From: Seleniivibrio woodruffii
Lineage (GTDB): Bacteria; Chrysiogenota; Deferribacteres; Deferribacterales; Geovibrionaceae
DNA: 64,000 nucleotides
Assembly (NCBI RefSeq): GCF_029267515.1
Contig: NZ_JAJUIS010000004.1
Location: 1-64,000, forward strand
Reading direction: 5' to 3'
Shown: piece by piece, positions 27,244 to 36,118 of the stretch
How positions within the stretch are numbered: the first letter of the stretch is position 1
Layout of the letters: each line of letters begins with the position of its first letter
Program-made: the position numbers and the translations under genes
The notes under the pieces: generated by a model
Databases searched by the model: none
What the model was told of the DNA's origin: nothing
What the model saw: only the letters and a program-made list of their open reading frames with translations

Positions 27244-27588
27244 TCAGATGATGTAACGCATTGCGTCGTCGTTGGATTCGTGTATGTTAAAAAGACGGTT
27301 GAGGTTCGTACTTTTAAAAACCTTCATAATCTCTTCGTTGACGGCCGTAAGATACAGAGGTTTGTTGACCTCGCGCATATTTTTCAGTATCTGGATAAGC
27401 TCGCGCAGACCGCTGCTGTTAAGGTATGTCACTCTGGAGCAGTTAATGATAACAGCGTCGGAGGAATCGATGCCCGAACGGATATGGGTTTTCATTTCGT
27501 CCCCGTTATAGGAGTCGATCTCGTGCATCGGGTAGAGAACTTCAACATTCTTTTCGCCGAAAATGATCATTTCGCTGTTAAATGCCAT
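27244..27588 (-). CDS. STAS-domain anti-sigma-factor antagonist-like protein
   Basis: A 114-residue single STAS domain. The segment AVIINCSRVTYLNSSGLREL corresponds to the phosphorylated Ser region of SpoIIAA/RsbV (xSSG), so it may be switched by a serine kinase. No kinase or phosphatase partner is nearby. It sits between a PilZ gene and rlmN, suggesting a link to c-di-GMP or motility signalling rather than to a sigma factor here. Confidence 0.85.
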   Translation of the reverse strand: MAFNSEMIIFGEKNVEVLYPMHEIDSYNGDEMKTHIRSGIDSSDAVIINCSRVTYLNSSGLRELIQILKNMREVNKPLYLTAVNEEIMKVFKSTNLNRLFNIHESNDDAMRYII

Positions 27589-27599
27589 ATAAGCTCCTC

Positions 27600-28271
27600 C
27601 TAACCTAGCAGCTTCCGCTGTTCCACCTGACGCTTGAAAACGTATTTGATAACTCTGTCCCTGTCGGTCTGGTGAATGTCCACAAACTTAACGCCTATCT
27701 CAAACTTACCTTCTACAGCACGGCAGCGCATTACCTGCGCCTTCACCTGCTCCAGCTTCTCTATCTGTCCGAGAAAATATATATCTATTGTAGCATCCTT
27801 TGCAACGGGAATGTCGGTAAACATTTTAAGCCCGCCGCCGGACATATCGGCAACTTTTGCCTCAATGACCTTTTCCAGCCAAATATCGTCTTTTTTAACA
27901 GGCACAGCAGCCTTAACCGCAAGCCGCGTGTCCACACGGAAGAACGCCCGCAGTTCCTCGCGGAATACCGCATCGGGATAGGCTATCTTCAAAAGCATCA
28001 TAGCGCCGTTTTTCAGCCTGTCCAGAACAATGCTCTTGAAACTGAACCTGCCCATGTCCATCACATATGAGATGTGAAGGCGCGTATTCGGCGCAAGAGG
28101 AACAGTCCGTCCCTTGTCGGTGGGCATGGACACCATAATATGCTCTTTATGAGCAATATCCTCTATGCGGGAATCAAATATCCCTGCATGGTCCCCCACC
28201 TTCACCTCTATCAGCAGTTTCTGGTTTATAGATATAAATTTGTCAAACTTTACCAGTTTTTCCAATGCCAA
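27600..28271 (-). CDS. PilZ-domain c-di-GMP receptor, YcgR-like
   Basis: A 223-residue protein with an N-terminal YcgR-like beta domain and a C-terminal PilZ domain. The c-di-GMP-binding pattern is seen as FFRVDTRL (preceded by charged residues, RxxxR-type) and DMSGGGLKM (D/NxSxxG). YcgR proteins slow flagellar rotation when c-di-GMP is high. It is the first gene of the twelve-gene minus-strand run ending at 17673. Between it and pyrE (28272-28457) only an imperfect hairpin at 28408-28441 is seen. Confidence 0.85.
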   Translation of the reverse strand: MALEKLVKFDKFISINQKLLIEVKVGDHAGIFDSRIEDIAHKEHIMVSMPTDKGRTVPLAPNTRLHISYVMDMGRFSFKSIVLDRLKNGAMMLLKIAYPDAVFREELRAFFRVDTRLAVKAAVPVKKDDIWLEKVIEAKVADMSGGGLKMFTDIPVAKDATIDIYFLGQIEKLEQVKAQVMRCRAVEGKFEIGVKFVDIHQTDRDRVIKYVFKRQVEQRKLLG

Positions 28272-28457
28272 TATCCCCGGAATTGTGTTTCAACTGTACT
28301 TTCTTTAAAAGAGATGGATTATATCACAAAAATAATTTCGTAAAAATAAGAAATTTCTTAACACGCATAAAAACAGCTTCCGCTGATTTTTAAAAGAAAT
28401 GTACGGAACCGGAAATATACGCAGGACGCGCATACTTCCGGATGTTATTAACAATAA

Positions 28458-29033
28458 TTACTTAATATTCCTGCTGCCGGGTTTATAAGCAGGCGTTCCC
28501 TCTTTGCACATGGGGCAAACTGACGGATCGAACGTCTGAACGTCAAGCTGCACAAGCGGGATAAAAGACTGGTCAAAATGTGCCTTTCCTCCGCTTCTGT
28601 CTATAAGGCAGGTAACGGCGACAACCTCTCCGCCTGCGGCGGTGCAGGCGTCGATGCACTCCCTTGTTGATTTTCCGGTGGTTATAACATCCTCAGCCAG
28701 AAGCACCTTTTCGCCTTTCGCAATGGAAAATCCCCTGCGCAGCATCATAGTTCCGTCCACCCGTTCGGTGAACAGCGTACGCTTTTTCATCTGGCGCGCA
28801 AGCTCATATCCGAAGCGGATACCGCCGATGGCGGGGCTTACGACGACATCGAACTCAACGCCGGAGAGCTTTTTTACAAGCTCTGCTATGACAGCTTCAA
28901 CCTCATAGGGGTGCTGCATGATGAGTTCCGACTGAAGAAATTTATCGGAATGGAGACCGGAGGAAAGAAGAAAGTGCCCCTCCAGAAGTGCGTTGTGTTT
29001 TCTGTAAAGTTCCAGTACCTGCTCTGCGTTCAA
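28458..29033 (-). CDS. pyrE: Orotate phosphoribosyltransferase
   Basis: A 191-residue enzyme joining orotate and PRPP to give orotidine 5'-phosphate in pyrimidine synthesis. The PRPP loop is VLLAEDVITTGKSTRECI. The C-terminus carries a CPMC motif typical of a long-tail PyrE subgroup. It overlaps pyrF by four bases (ATGA), so consecutive pathway enzymes are coupled. Confidence 0.94.
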   Translation of the reverse strand: MNAEQVLELYRKHNALLEGHFLLSSGLHSDKFLQSELIMQHPYEVEAVIAELVKKLSGVEFDVVVSPAIGGIRFGYELARQMKKRTLFTERVDGTMMLRRGFSIAKGEKVLLAEDVITTGKSTRECIDACTAAGGEVVAVTCLIDRSGGKAHFDQSFIPLVQLDVQTFDPSVCPMCKEGTPAYKPGSRNIK

Positions 29034-29743
29034 TTCATTTCCTCCAATATTTTTAGCGCAGCCTGCGCAGGGTCTTTCGCCTGCGTGACAGGTCTGCCAA
29101 TAACTATATAATCAGTGCCCATATTTTTTGCGTCTTTCGGGGTTACTACCCTTTTCTGGTCGTCAACGGATGCCTCCGCAGGACGGATGCCGGGGGTTAC
29201 GGTTATGAAATTTCTGCCGAGGGTCTCTTTTATGAAAGGAGTCTCCTTCGCTGAGGAGACAACTCCGTCAAGCCCGCTCTGCTTCGCAAGAGAAGCCAGG
29301 TGCAGAACATAGTCCTTTGAGTTCTGAAACCCTATCTTCATGGACTGCATGTACTTTTCATCGAGACTGGTCAGGAGTGTAACTCCTATAAGCAGTGGTT
29401 TTCTGACGTTCGTCTTCGCGCAGTGCTCTGAAACGCGCTCCACAACGGAAGCCATCATCTCGCCGCCGCCCTGCGTGTGCATGTTCACCATGTCGGTCTC
29501 ATATTGCAGAGAAGCCAGTACCGCTGACACAACAGTGTTTTGAATATCGTGAAATTTCAGATCGAGAAAAATATTTTTATCTTTTTTCTTCAGGTATTCG
29601 ATAATGTTTTTGCCATCGGCAACAAACAGCTCAAGCCCTACCTTATACCATTTGACGGCGTCGCCCGTCATGTCTACAATGTTTTTTGCAGCATCTGCTC
29701 TGTCAAAATCCAGAGCTACTATCATTTCAGGTTTCATACTCAT
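29030..29743 (-). CDS. pyrF: Orotidine 5'-phosphate decarboxylase
   Basis: A 237-residue TIM-barrel enzyme converting OMP to UMP. MIVALDFDRADAA and the catalytic DLKFHDI are present, as is GTDYIVIGRPVT at the phosphate site. AGAGGATAA precedes the ATG. It is transcribed away from cbiD. Confidence 0.94.
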   Translation of the reverse strand: MSMKPEMIVALDFDRADAAKNIVDMTGDAVKWYKVGLELFVADGKNIIEYLKKKDKNIFLDLKFHDIQNTVVSAVLASLQYETDMVNMHTQGGGEMMASVVERVSEHCAKTNVRKPLLIGVTLLTSLDEKYMQSMKIGFQNSKDYVLHLASLAKQSGLDGVVSSAKETPFIKETLGRNFITVTPGIRPAEASVDDQKRVVTPKDAKNMGTDYIVIGRPVTQAKDPAQAALKILEEMN

Positions 29744-29792
29744 TTATCCTCTTGAAGACTGTAGCATATTTCTGGTATTTTTCAAGCATGTG

Positions 29793-29820
29793 TTGACACT
29801 TTTATTCGTTTATATAAAAT
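29793..29820 (+). promoter_or_regulatory. Strong sigma-70-type promoter of the cbi operon
   Basis: TTGACA and TAAAAT are separated by 16 bases, 38 bases before the cbiD TTG start. No cobalamin riboswitch is visible between them, so this operon seems not to be B12-repressed at its head. Confidence 0.65.
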
Positions 29821-29857
29821 TAGTAAACAGATTTAAATCAAACGGAGAATATCTTAA

Positions 29858-30835
29858 TTGAGAAATGGTTACACCACAGGAGCAACAGCCTGTGCCGCGG
29901 CGGTCGCATCGTGCGTCTTTAAATTGTCAAACCGTATTATAGAAACTGCCGATATACTTCTGCCCAACGGCACCCCTGCGCACATTCCGGTACACAGAGA
30001 CATCGATTTTTTCTATGGGGTGAAAGACGGAGGGGACGATGTTGATGTCACCCACGGCATGAGAATATATGCCGACTGCGTACTGAACGACACCGGAGAT
30101 ATCGAAGTAACAGGCGGTCAGGGCATAGGCATTGTCACAAAGAAAGGCTTGCAGGTGCCTGTCGGAAGATATGCCATCAATCCGGCACCTGAAAAAATGA
30201 TAAAAGAAAACCTGAAAAGGCTTCTGGGCGACAGGGGCGCAAAAGTGACAATATGGGCGCCGGACGGCGAACGCATAGCAAAAGAGACGTTCAATGAAAA
30301 GGTCGGTGTTGTGGGCGGAATATCCATAATCGGCACGACAGGAATTGTTACCCCTATGAGCGTGGAAGCCATAATAGAGACCATAAAATGCGAAACAGAC
30401 GTTGCGGCGGCGGAGCAAAAGGAGACAATATGCCTTACGCCGGGCAAGATAGGCGAAAAGCATTTCCTGAAAAAATATCCGCATATCTCTGTGATACTGA
30501 TGAGCAACTTTGCACACGAAGCCTTTGATTACGCCTCAAAAAAAGGTTTTAACAGATTATACGTCGCAGGGCATCCGGCAAAACTCTGTAAGATTCTGAT
30601 GGGTTATTACAACACCCATTCGAAGAACTCTCCCATGGCGACAGACTGGCTGGCGGACAGGCTGGAACTTAAAGAAAAATTCAATACCGTAGAGGAGATA
30701 CTGACCTCCGTCGATATCGACCTCTCCTTCCTCGCAGGAGAGCTTGCGGAAAAGATAGAAAAAGACTACGGTTTTGCACACGTTTCTGTTATCTTCTATG
30801 ACATGAACGGAGGGGAAAAAGGTGCAAGACTCTGA
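29858..30835 (+). CDS. cbiD: Cobalt-precorrin-5B C1-methyltransferase CbiD
   Basis: A 325-residue enzyme that methylates C1 of the corrin ring in the oxygen-independent B12 pathway. The N-terminal NGYTTGATACAAA motif is diagnostic. It starts with TTG after ACGGAGAA and overlaps cbiE by 14 bases. It heads cbiDEFGHJ. Confidence 0.93.
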   Translation: MRNGYTTGATACAAAVASCVFKLSNRIIETADILLPNGTPAHIPVHRDIDFFYGVKDGGDDVDVTHGMRIYADCVLNDTGDIEVTGGQGIGIVTKKGLQVPVGRYAINPAPEKMIKENLKRLLGDRGAKVTIWAPDGERIAKETFNEKVGVVGGISIIGTTGIVTPMSVEAIIETIKCETDVAAAEQKETICLTPGKIGEKHFLKKYPHISVILMSNFAHEAFDYASKKGFNRLYVAGHPAKLCKILMGYYNTHSKNSPMATDWLADRLELKEKFNTVEEILTSVDIDLSFLAGELAEKIEKDYGFAHVSVIFYDMNGGEKGARL

Positions 30836-31418
30836 AATAACAGTGATATCAGTGGGTCCCGGAGACCGTGACATGATAACCGTCAGGGGATTGAAAGCCA
30901 TTGAAGCACAGGACTTTATCATCGGAATGACCGACGCTGCGGAGACCTTCGCAAAGCACAAACCCCACTATGTTCCAGTCAACATGAAAACCGACTGCAT
31001 CAACTTCATAAAAGAGTGTCCTCACAGAAAGATAGGCGTTCTGGTATCAGGCGACGCGGGATTTTTCAGTCTCGCGCGGTTCGTTACGAAAGAGTTTGAA
31101 AACGTAACGGTCATTGCAGGCGTAAGCTCAATGTGCGCAGGATTTGCACTGCTGAAAAAGATGTGGTTCTCATACAGGTTCATGTCCGTTCACGGCAGAG
31201 AGCTTTTCGATGAATGTCCATCGGAATCGACGGTTATTCTTTGCGACGAAACCAACTCTCCCGACGCTATAATGAAAAAATTCCCTGAAATTACTGATAA
31301 ATTCAATTTTTACATCCTTTGCGACGTAAGTCTGCCCACTGAGACGGTCTATACGGAGCTGCAAGGCATTTACGGCACATCCAGAATCATTCTTGTGCTG
31401 GAGGAGAAGACAGCGTGA
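30822..31418 (+). CDS. cbiE: Cobalt-precorrin-7 C5-methyltransferase CbiE
   Basis: A 198-residue tetrapyrrole methylase (VISVGPGDRDMITVRGLKAI; VLVSGDAGFFSLA). CbiE adds the C5 methyl group. In many genomes it is fused to or followed by CbiT, which methylates C15 and decarboxylates; no CbiT is fused here or present in the window. It starts with GTG and overlaps both neighbours. Confidence 0.88.
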   Translation: MQDSEITVISVGPGDRDMITVRGLKAIEAQDFIIGMTDAAETFAKHKPHYVPVNMKTDCINFIKECPHRKIGVLVSGDAGFFSLARFVTKEFENVTVIAGVSSMCAGFALLKKMWFSYRFMSVHGRELFDECPSESTVILCDETNSPDAIMKKFPEITDKFNFYILCDVSLPTETVYTELQGIYGTSRIILVLEEKTA

Positions 31419-32158
31419 AAGTCTACTTTATAGGCGCTGGTCCCGGCGACGTGGAACTTATCACAGTTAAAGGCGCGAGGCTCATAGGCGAATGTCAGGT
31501 GGTCATATACGCCGGAAGCCTCGTCAACCCTGATATACTTAAATATGCTTCAGAAGATGCTGAAATATACGATTCGGCACCGCTGAATCTGGAGCAGATT
31601 GTTGAAATAATAAAAAAAGCGCATAAAGAGAATAAAAATGTAGCACGCGTCCACACAGGCGACCCGTCCCTTTACGGTGCGACGGGCGAGCAGATGGCGG
31701 AGCTTAACCGCCTCGGCATAGAATACGAAACCATCCCCGGTGTAACCAGCATGGCGGCATCCGCGGCGGCAGCGAATATTGAACTCACCATGCCGGAAGT
31801 GTCCCAGACTGTGACCATCACCCGCACCCCCGGCAGAACGCCTATGCCGGAAGAGGTTGAAAATATTGCGAAAGTGGGCGGCACCATAGCATTTTTCCTG
31901 TCGGCAGGACAGGGAGCATATATCACGAAAATACTGACGGAAAACGGGTGGAACGCCGACACACCCGTAGTGTTGGTGTACAGAGCGAGCTGGGAAGACC
32001 AGAAGATAGCCCGCTGCGTGCTTTACGACCTTGAAAAGACGCTGAAAAAGAACGGAATGACCAAGCAGACGATGATTCTGGTGGGAAAAGCACTGAACGG
32101 CAATCCCGAAAACTATTCAAAGCTGTACGACAGGGCTTTCAGCCATGAATACAGATAA
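31415..32158 (+). CDS. cbiF: Cobalt-precorrin-4 C11-methyltransferase CbiF
   Basis: A 247-residue SAM-dependent tetrapyrrole methylase with VYFIGAGPGDVELITVKGA, HTGDPSLYGATGEQM and the ITRTPGRTPMP segment specific to CbiF/CobM. GTG start overlapping the cbiE stop by four bases (GTGA). It adds the C11 methyl group. Confidence 0.94.
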   Translation: MKVYFIGAGPGDVELITVKGARLIGECQVVIYAGSLVNPDILKYASEDAEIYDSAPLNLEQIVEIIKKAHKENKNVARVHTGDPSLYGATGEQMAELNRLGIEYETIPGVTSMAASAAAANIELTMPEVSQTVTITRTPGRTPMPEEVENIAKVGGTIAFFLSAGQGAYITKILTENGWNADTPVVLVYRASWEDQKIARCVLYDLEKTLKKNGMTKQTMILVGKALNGNPENYSKLYDRAFSHEYR

Positions 32159-32930
32159 AATTGCCGTAATAGCCGTAACACAAAAGGGAGCGATACAGGC
32201 ACATTTTATCGCGGAAAGGCTCAAGGCTGATCTGTATCTTTCTGAAAAAATTTCAAGATATGATTCTATAACATATTCTTCATTAAAGGAATGTTTTGAA
32301 AAATTATTTGAAAATTATCACGGAATAATTGCCGTTATGGCACAGGGGATAGTCACCCGCATGGTGGCACCGCTTTTGGACAGTAAATATAAAGATCCGG
32401 CAGTTGTGGTTTGCGACGAGGTGGGCAGATACGCCATCAGCGCCCTTTCAGGGCATGAAGGCGGAGCGAACAGACTAGCCCACAGGGTTGCTTCAGTAAC
32501 GGGAGCAGTGCCCGTCATAACCACAGCAACGGAGGCAAATAAGCTCTTTATTGCAGGTGTCGGCTGCCGGAAAGGTGCGTCAAAAGAACAGATTATTTCC
32601 GCACTGACAGCGGCTTGCAGCGATGCAAAAATCGAACTTGCAGACCTGCGGCTGATCGCCTCCGCATGGGTGAAAGAGAACGAACAGGGGCTTCTGGACG
32701 CTGCGGAAGAGCTTGGCATTTATCTGCGGTTTCTGCCGGAGCATCTCTTCGATCATTGCCCTTACGAGGTTGAAGAGACAGCGGCTGCACGGCACATAGG
32801 CGTCCGCGCCGTAGCGGAGCCATGCGCACTTATGGCTGGCTTTAATACGAGTTTGATACTGAAAAAGACAATATACGAAAATGTTACGGTTGCAATTTCT
32901 AAGGAAATGACCAGATTTCTTTCGGAGTAA
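32145..32930 (+). CDS. cbiG: Cobalt-precorrin-5A hydrolase CbiG, short form
   Basis: A 261-residue protein that opens the ring lactone of cobalt-precorrin-5A and releases acetaldehyde. It has the N-terminal domain (ALSGHEGGANRLAHRVA) and the C-terminal domain (FIAGVGCRKGASKEQI; AGFNTSLI), joined almost directly. Salmonella CbiG is about 350 residues, so the middle domain seems absent. It overlaps cbiF by 14 bases. Confidence 0.88.
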   Translation: MNTDKIAVIAVTQKGAIQAHFIAERLKADLYLSEKISRYDSITYSSLKECFEKLFENYHGIIAVMAQGIVTRMVAPLLDSKYKDPAVVVCDEVGRYAISALSGHEGGANRLAHRVASVTGAVPVITTATEANKLFIAGVGCRKGASKEQIISALTAACSDAKIELADLRLIASAWVKENEQGLLDAAEELGIYLRFLPEHLFDHCPYEVEETAAARHIGVRAVAEPCALMAGFNTSLILKKTIYENVTVAISKEMTRFLSE

Positions 32931-32932
32931 CA

Positions 32933-33655
32933 ATGGGAAGAATATTTCTGACAGGCATAGGTCCCGACGGCAGAGAGACGATAACAGCACAGGCTGAACA
33001 CGCCATAAAAAGCTGCACCGCGGTCTGCGGGTACGATAAATACGTGGAGCAGGCGGCACACATCATACCCGCTGGCACATCCGTTTTCACCAGCGGAATG
33101 AAGGGCGAAGTTGAACGGACTGAAACGGCGGTCAGATACGCGAAAGAAGGACACGACGTTTGCCTCATATGCGGCGGAGACCCATCGCTTTACTCTCTGG
33201 CATCTCTGACATACCAGCTTGCAGACGATACCGTTGAAATCATCGTCATACCCGGTGTGACGGCGGCAATGGCAGCATCCGCGCTCCTCGGCGCACCAAT
33301 AGCTGACGACCTCGCTATAATCTCCATGTCCGACCTGCTGACCCCGTGGGAGGTCATACAAAAGCGCATTGATGCGGTGAACGTGGGCGACTTCGTAGCG
33401 GCGATTTACAACCCCAAAAGCATGAAACGCACGCAGCAGATAGAATATGCACTGAAAGCCTTCTACGAAGCCCGCGGAGACCTCATCACAGGAACTGTCA
33501 GGGACGCGTACAGGGAAAACCAGAGCGTAAAAATATCAAAGATATCGGATTTCGATTACGATTTCGTAAATATGTCGTCAATAGTCATTGTCGGATGCAG
33601 AAAAACCATAATCAAACAAGGAAAAATGATAACGCCTAGAGGGTATCCGGTTTGA
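32933..33655 (+). CDS. cbiH: Cobalt-precorrin-3 C17-methyltransferase CbiH
   Basis: A 240-residue tetrapyrrole methylase (IFLTGIGPDGRETITAQA; LICGGDPSLYSLAS; YNPKSMKRT) that methylates C17 and contracts the ring in the anaerobic pathway. It begins two bases after cbiG and overlaps cbiJ by four bases. Confidence 0.92.
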   Translation: MGRIFLTGIGPDGRETITAQAEHAIKSCTAVCGYDKYVEQAAHIIPAGTSVFTSGMKGEVERTETAVRYAKEGHDVCLICGGDPSLYSLASLTYQLADDTVEIIVIPGVTAAMAASALLGAPIADDLAIISMSDLLTPWEVIQKRIDAVNVGDFVAAIYNPKSMKRTQQIEYALKAFYEARGDLITGTVRDAYRENQSVKISKISDFDYDFVNMSSIVIVGCRKTIIKQGKMITPRGYPV

Positions 33656-34323
33656 AAACCCTTGTTCTCGGCGGCACATCCGACACCCGCGAATACTTAA
33701 AAACACTGGAAGGGAATTTCGTGGTTTCCGTTGCCACTCAGTACGGCTATGAAACCTTCTGTAAAGAGTTCCCCACCGTTCTGGTGCGGTTCGATGACGA
33801 AAGTATCATCTCATTCATCCGTGACCACGGTATAACGGCGATAGCCGACACAACCCATCCGTTCGCTAAGAACATAACCGCCCTCGCCCTGCGCACGGCT
33901 GAAAAACTGAATATTCCATACATCAACGCCATGCGGAGACCTAAACTTGAATCGGATTACGAACGGATACTCACTGTGGAATCATACGAAGAGGCTGCAA
34001 AACGTGCTGAGGAGTTCACATCTGTGCTGCTCACCATCGGTTCGAACAGGATAGACGCTTTCAAAGCCGTTCTGCCTAAATGCCACATCCGCATCCTGCC
34101 ATATGAAAAATCCATAGAGAAATGCAGACTGGCTGGCGCTGAATATAAGCAGATAATCGGGATGCAGGGTCCTTTTTCAGAGGAATTTAACATTGCGCTG
34201 ATGCGTGAGATAAAGGCTGATGCCCTTGTTACGAAACTTTCCGGTGATTCCGGCGGTCTGAAAGAGAAGATAAGCGCCTGTGAAAAACTGGATGCCGCCT
34301 GTATTATTATAACCTGCGGTTAG
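33652..34323 (+). CDS. cbiJ: Cobalt-precorrin-6A reductase CbiJ
   Basis: A 223-residue NAD(P)H-dependent reductase (LVLGGTSDTREYL; DTTHPFAKNIT; TKLSGDSGGLKEK) that reduces the corrin ring. It uses a TTG start inside the cbiH stop. It ends the operon, and its last four bases overlap the end of a convergent small gene. cbiA, cbiC, cbiL, cbiK/X and cbiT are not in this window. Confidence 0.92.
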   Translation: MKTLVLGGTSDTREYLKTLEGNFVVSVATQYGYETFCKEFPTVLVRFDDESIISFIRDHGITAIADTTHPFAKNITALALRTAEKLNIPYINAMRRPKLESDYERILTVESYEEAAKRAEEFTSVLLTIGSNRIDAFKAVLPKCHIRILPYEKSIEKCRLAGAEYKQIIGMQGPFSEEFNIALMREIKADALVTKLSGDSGGLKEKISACEKLDAACIIITCG

Positions 34324-34661
34324 CTGTTCTCCTGATTATCGCCGAGTGAACTTGTGAGCCTCAGAAGTTTGCGGCGCAGCATATTTTTTTTACGGACTAT
34401 ATTTCCGTTGTCTGTGCTTACAACATCCAGAAGTTTCAGCTTTTCGCATATTTCCTTTATTTTGTCCGCCGCCAGACCGACGCTGGGGGGTTTCCTGTCA
34501 AGAGACATAACGGTAATGTCATGGTCGTTCGCGGTGCGCACCGTGTCCTTTTCCAGGGAAAAAAAGAACTCGCTCATTTTGTAAAACGTGCTGAGTCTGT
34601 TAAGAAGTGCTATTCTGTCTTCAACAAACAGGCTCTGTCTGTCCTGCGGATTTATCACCAT
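34320..34661 (-). CDS. Unknown 113-residue protein at the end of the rnf operon
   Basis: No family recognised. It is a soluble, basic-ended protein with a central helix-turn-helix-like stretch (LAADKIKEICEKLKLLDVVSTDNGN) and a C-terminus rich in Lys/Arg/Leu. GGAGCGTA precedes its ATG. It lies 91 bases after rnfB on the same strand and its stop overlaps that of cbiJ. A small DNA- or RNA-binding role is possible, but only weakly suggested. Confidence 0.6.
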   Translation of the reverse strand: MVINPQDRQSLFVEDRIALLNRLSTFYKMSEFFFSLEKDTVRTANDHDITVMSLDRKPPSVGLAADKIKEICEKLKLLDVVSTDNGNIVRKKNMLRRKLLRLTSSLGDNQENS

Positions 34662-34752
34662 TACGCTCCAAGAACATAGCTGTATCGTGTGTTTTCATTG
34701 GCGTGAAAACACCTTTATTATTTATCGTCCTTTTTGCGCCGAATTTGAGTAA

Positions 34753-35541
34753 TTATTTCGTATAATTTCCGATTGCTTTCGTGGGGCACACAGCCGCACA
34801 CTCGCCGCAGACATTACACACTGAAGGGTCTATCTTCGCTAAGAAACTGTCCACATCTATAGCGCCGACAGGGCATTTTTTCTCGCACATCTTACAGCCT
34901 ATGCACCCGACACTGCAAGCCTTTTTCACTTCCGGTCCCTTGTCTTTCGACATACAGTTGACGACGATTGGCTTGTCTTCGGGAATAAGCGTTATGAGGT
35001 TTCTGGGGCAAGCCCTGACGCAAAGCCCGCAGGCGCAGCATTTTTCAGCGTTGACCACCGGAATACCGTTTTTGCCCATGTGCATGGCGTCGAATCCGCA
35101 AGCCTTGACACAGCTTCCTTCGCCCACACATCCGAAGGTGCAGAGTTTATTTCCTCCGCTTAAAAGAACTATGCTGTGGCAGTCTCTTGGACCGTAATAA
35201 TTGTATTTCTCAACGGCGTTTTCGCATCCGCCGCCGCATCTTACCCTTGCAACTTTTTTAACGCCGCTCTCCACGGTGATTCCGAGATATTCCGCTATCT
35301 GCTGAACCATCTCCCTGCTGCACACAGGGCAGGCGTTAACAGGTGCCTTGCCCGCAACGATTGCCTCTGCCAGAGCACCGCAGCCCGGATATCCGCATCC
35401 GCCGCAGTTTGCAGCAGGCAGCATATCGTTAACAGCGGCTATACGCCCGTCTTTTTCCACATGGAATTTTTTCGAGGCGTACATAAGCCCCAGTCCGGCT
35501 ATGAAACCGGTTACCGCCATGGTCAGAACTGCCGCTGTCAT
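34753..35541 (-). CDS. rnfB: Rnf complex subunit RnfB, multi-cluster ferredoxin form
   Basis: A 262-residue electron-entry subunit of the Rnf ion-pumping ferredoxin:NAD+ oxidoreductase. An N-terminal hydrophobic helix anchors it. A CGGCGYPGC domain and several ferredoxin motifs follow: CCACGLCVRACP, CIGCKMCEKKCP and CNVCGECAAVCP, plus a CVGEGSCVKAC segment. This is more than in gammaproteobacterial RnfB and resembles the long anaerobe form. It is the last core gene of the order rnfC-D-G-E-A-B. Confidence 0.93.
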   Translation of the reverse strand: MTAAVLTMAVTGFIAGLGLMYASKKFHVEKDGRIAAVNDMLPAANCGGCGYPGCGALAEAIVAGKAPVNACPVCSREMVQQIAEYLGITVESGVKKVARVRCGGGCENAVEKYNYYGPRDCHSIVLLSGGNKLCTFGCVGEGSCVKACGFDAMHMGKNGIPVVNAEKCCACGLCVRACPRNLITLIPEDKPIVVNCMSKDKGPEVKKACSVGCIGCKMCEKKCPVGAIDVDSFLAKIDPSVCNVCGECAAVCPTKAIGNYTK

Positions 35542-35542
35542 A

Positions 35543-36118
35543 TTACTTCACCAGTCCCGAAAAACCCATGAAAGCCAGCGCAAGAATGCCCGCCGTGATA
35601 AACGCTATGGGCAGTCCGCGGAAATAATACGGGATGTCGGAAAGCTCGATGCGTTCCCTGATCCCGGCAAAGAGCACAAGCGCCAGTGTGAAGCCCAATG
35701 CGGAACCTATTGTGAACACCAGCATATGCAGGAAATCAAAACCAGACTGAATATTAATAATTGCAGAACCGAGGATTGCGCAGTTTGTTGTTATCAGCGG
35801 AAGATATATACCCAGACTCTGATACAGGTCTGGGGAGGACTTCTCTATGACCATCTCAACGAACTGAACAAGTGCGGCTATCACCAGAATAAAGACTATC
35901 GTCTGTAAAAAGCCGACGTTGAACCTGTCCAGCACCGCGTACTGGATTATCCATGTGATGGCACCCGCGACGGTCATTACAAACGTAACAGCAAGCCCCA
36001 TTCCGACAGATGTTTCAACTTTTTTCGACACCCCGAAGAATGGACATGTGCCGAGAAAGCGTGCAAGAACAAAGTTATTAACAAGCACCGCACTGACAAA
36101 CAACAGAAAAAGGCTCAT
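35543..36118 (-). CDS. rnfA: Rnf complex membrane subunit RnfA
   Basis: A 191-residue six-helix membrane protein ([27 protein letters not shown]). RnfA and RnfE form a pseudo-symmetric pair that holds an Fe-S cluster in the membrane and forms the ion path; the cysteines in GTCPF and TNCAI are the expected ligands. It overlaps rnfE by four bases. Confidence 0.94.
   Translation of the reverse strand: MSLFLLFVSAVLVNNFVLARFLGTCPFFGVSKKVETSVGMGLAVTFVMTVAGAITWIIQYAVLDRFNVGFLQTIVFILVIAALVQFVEMVIEKSSPDLYQSLGIYLPLITTNCAILGSAIINIQSGFDFLHMLVFTIGSALGFTLALVLFAGIRERIELSDIPYYFRGLPIAFITAGILALAFMGFSGLVK

Noticed and set aside
28408-28441. Terminator after pyrE
   Set aside because: An imperfect CCGGAA/TTCCGG hairpin is there but no clear T run follows on the minus strand.
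29755-29857. Cobalamin riboswitch before cbiD
   Set aside because: Only about 100 bases lie between pyrF and cbiD and none of the conserved aptamer boxes is present.
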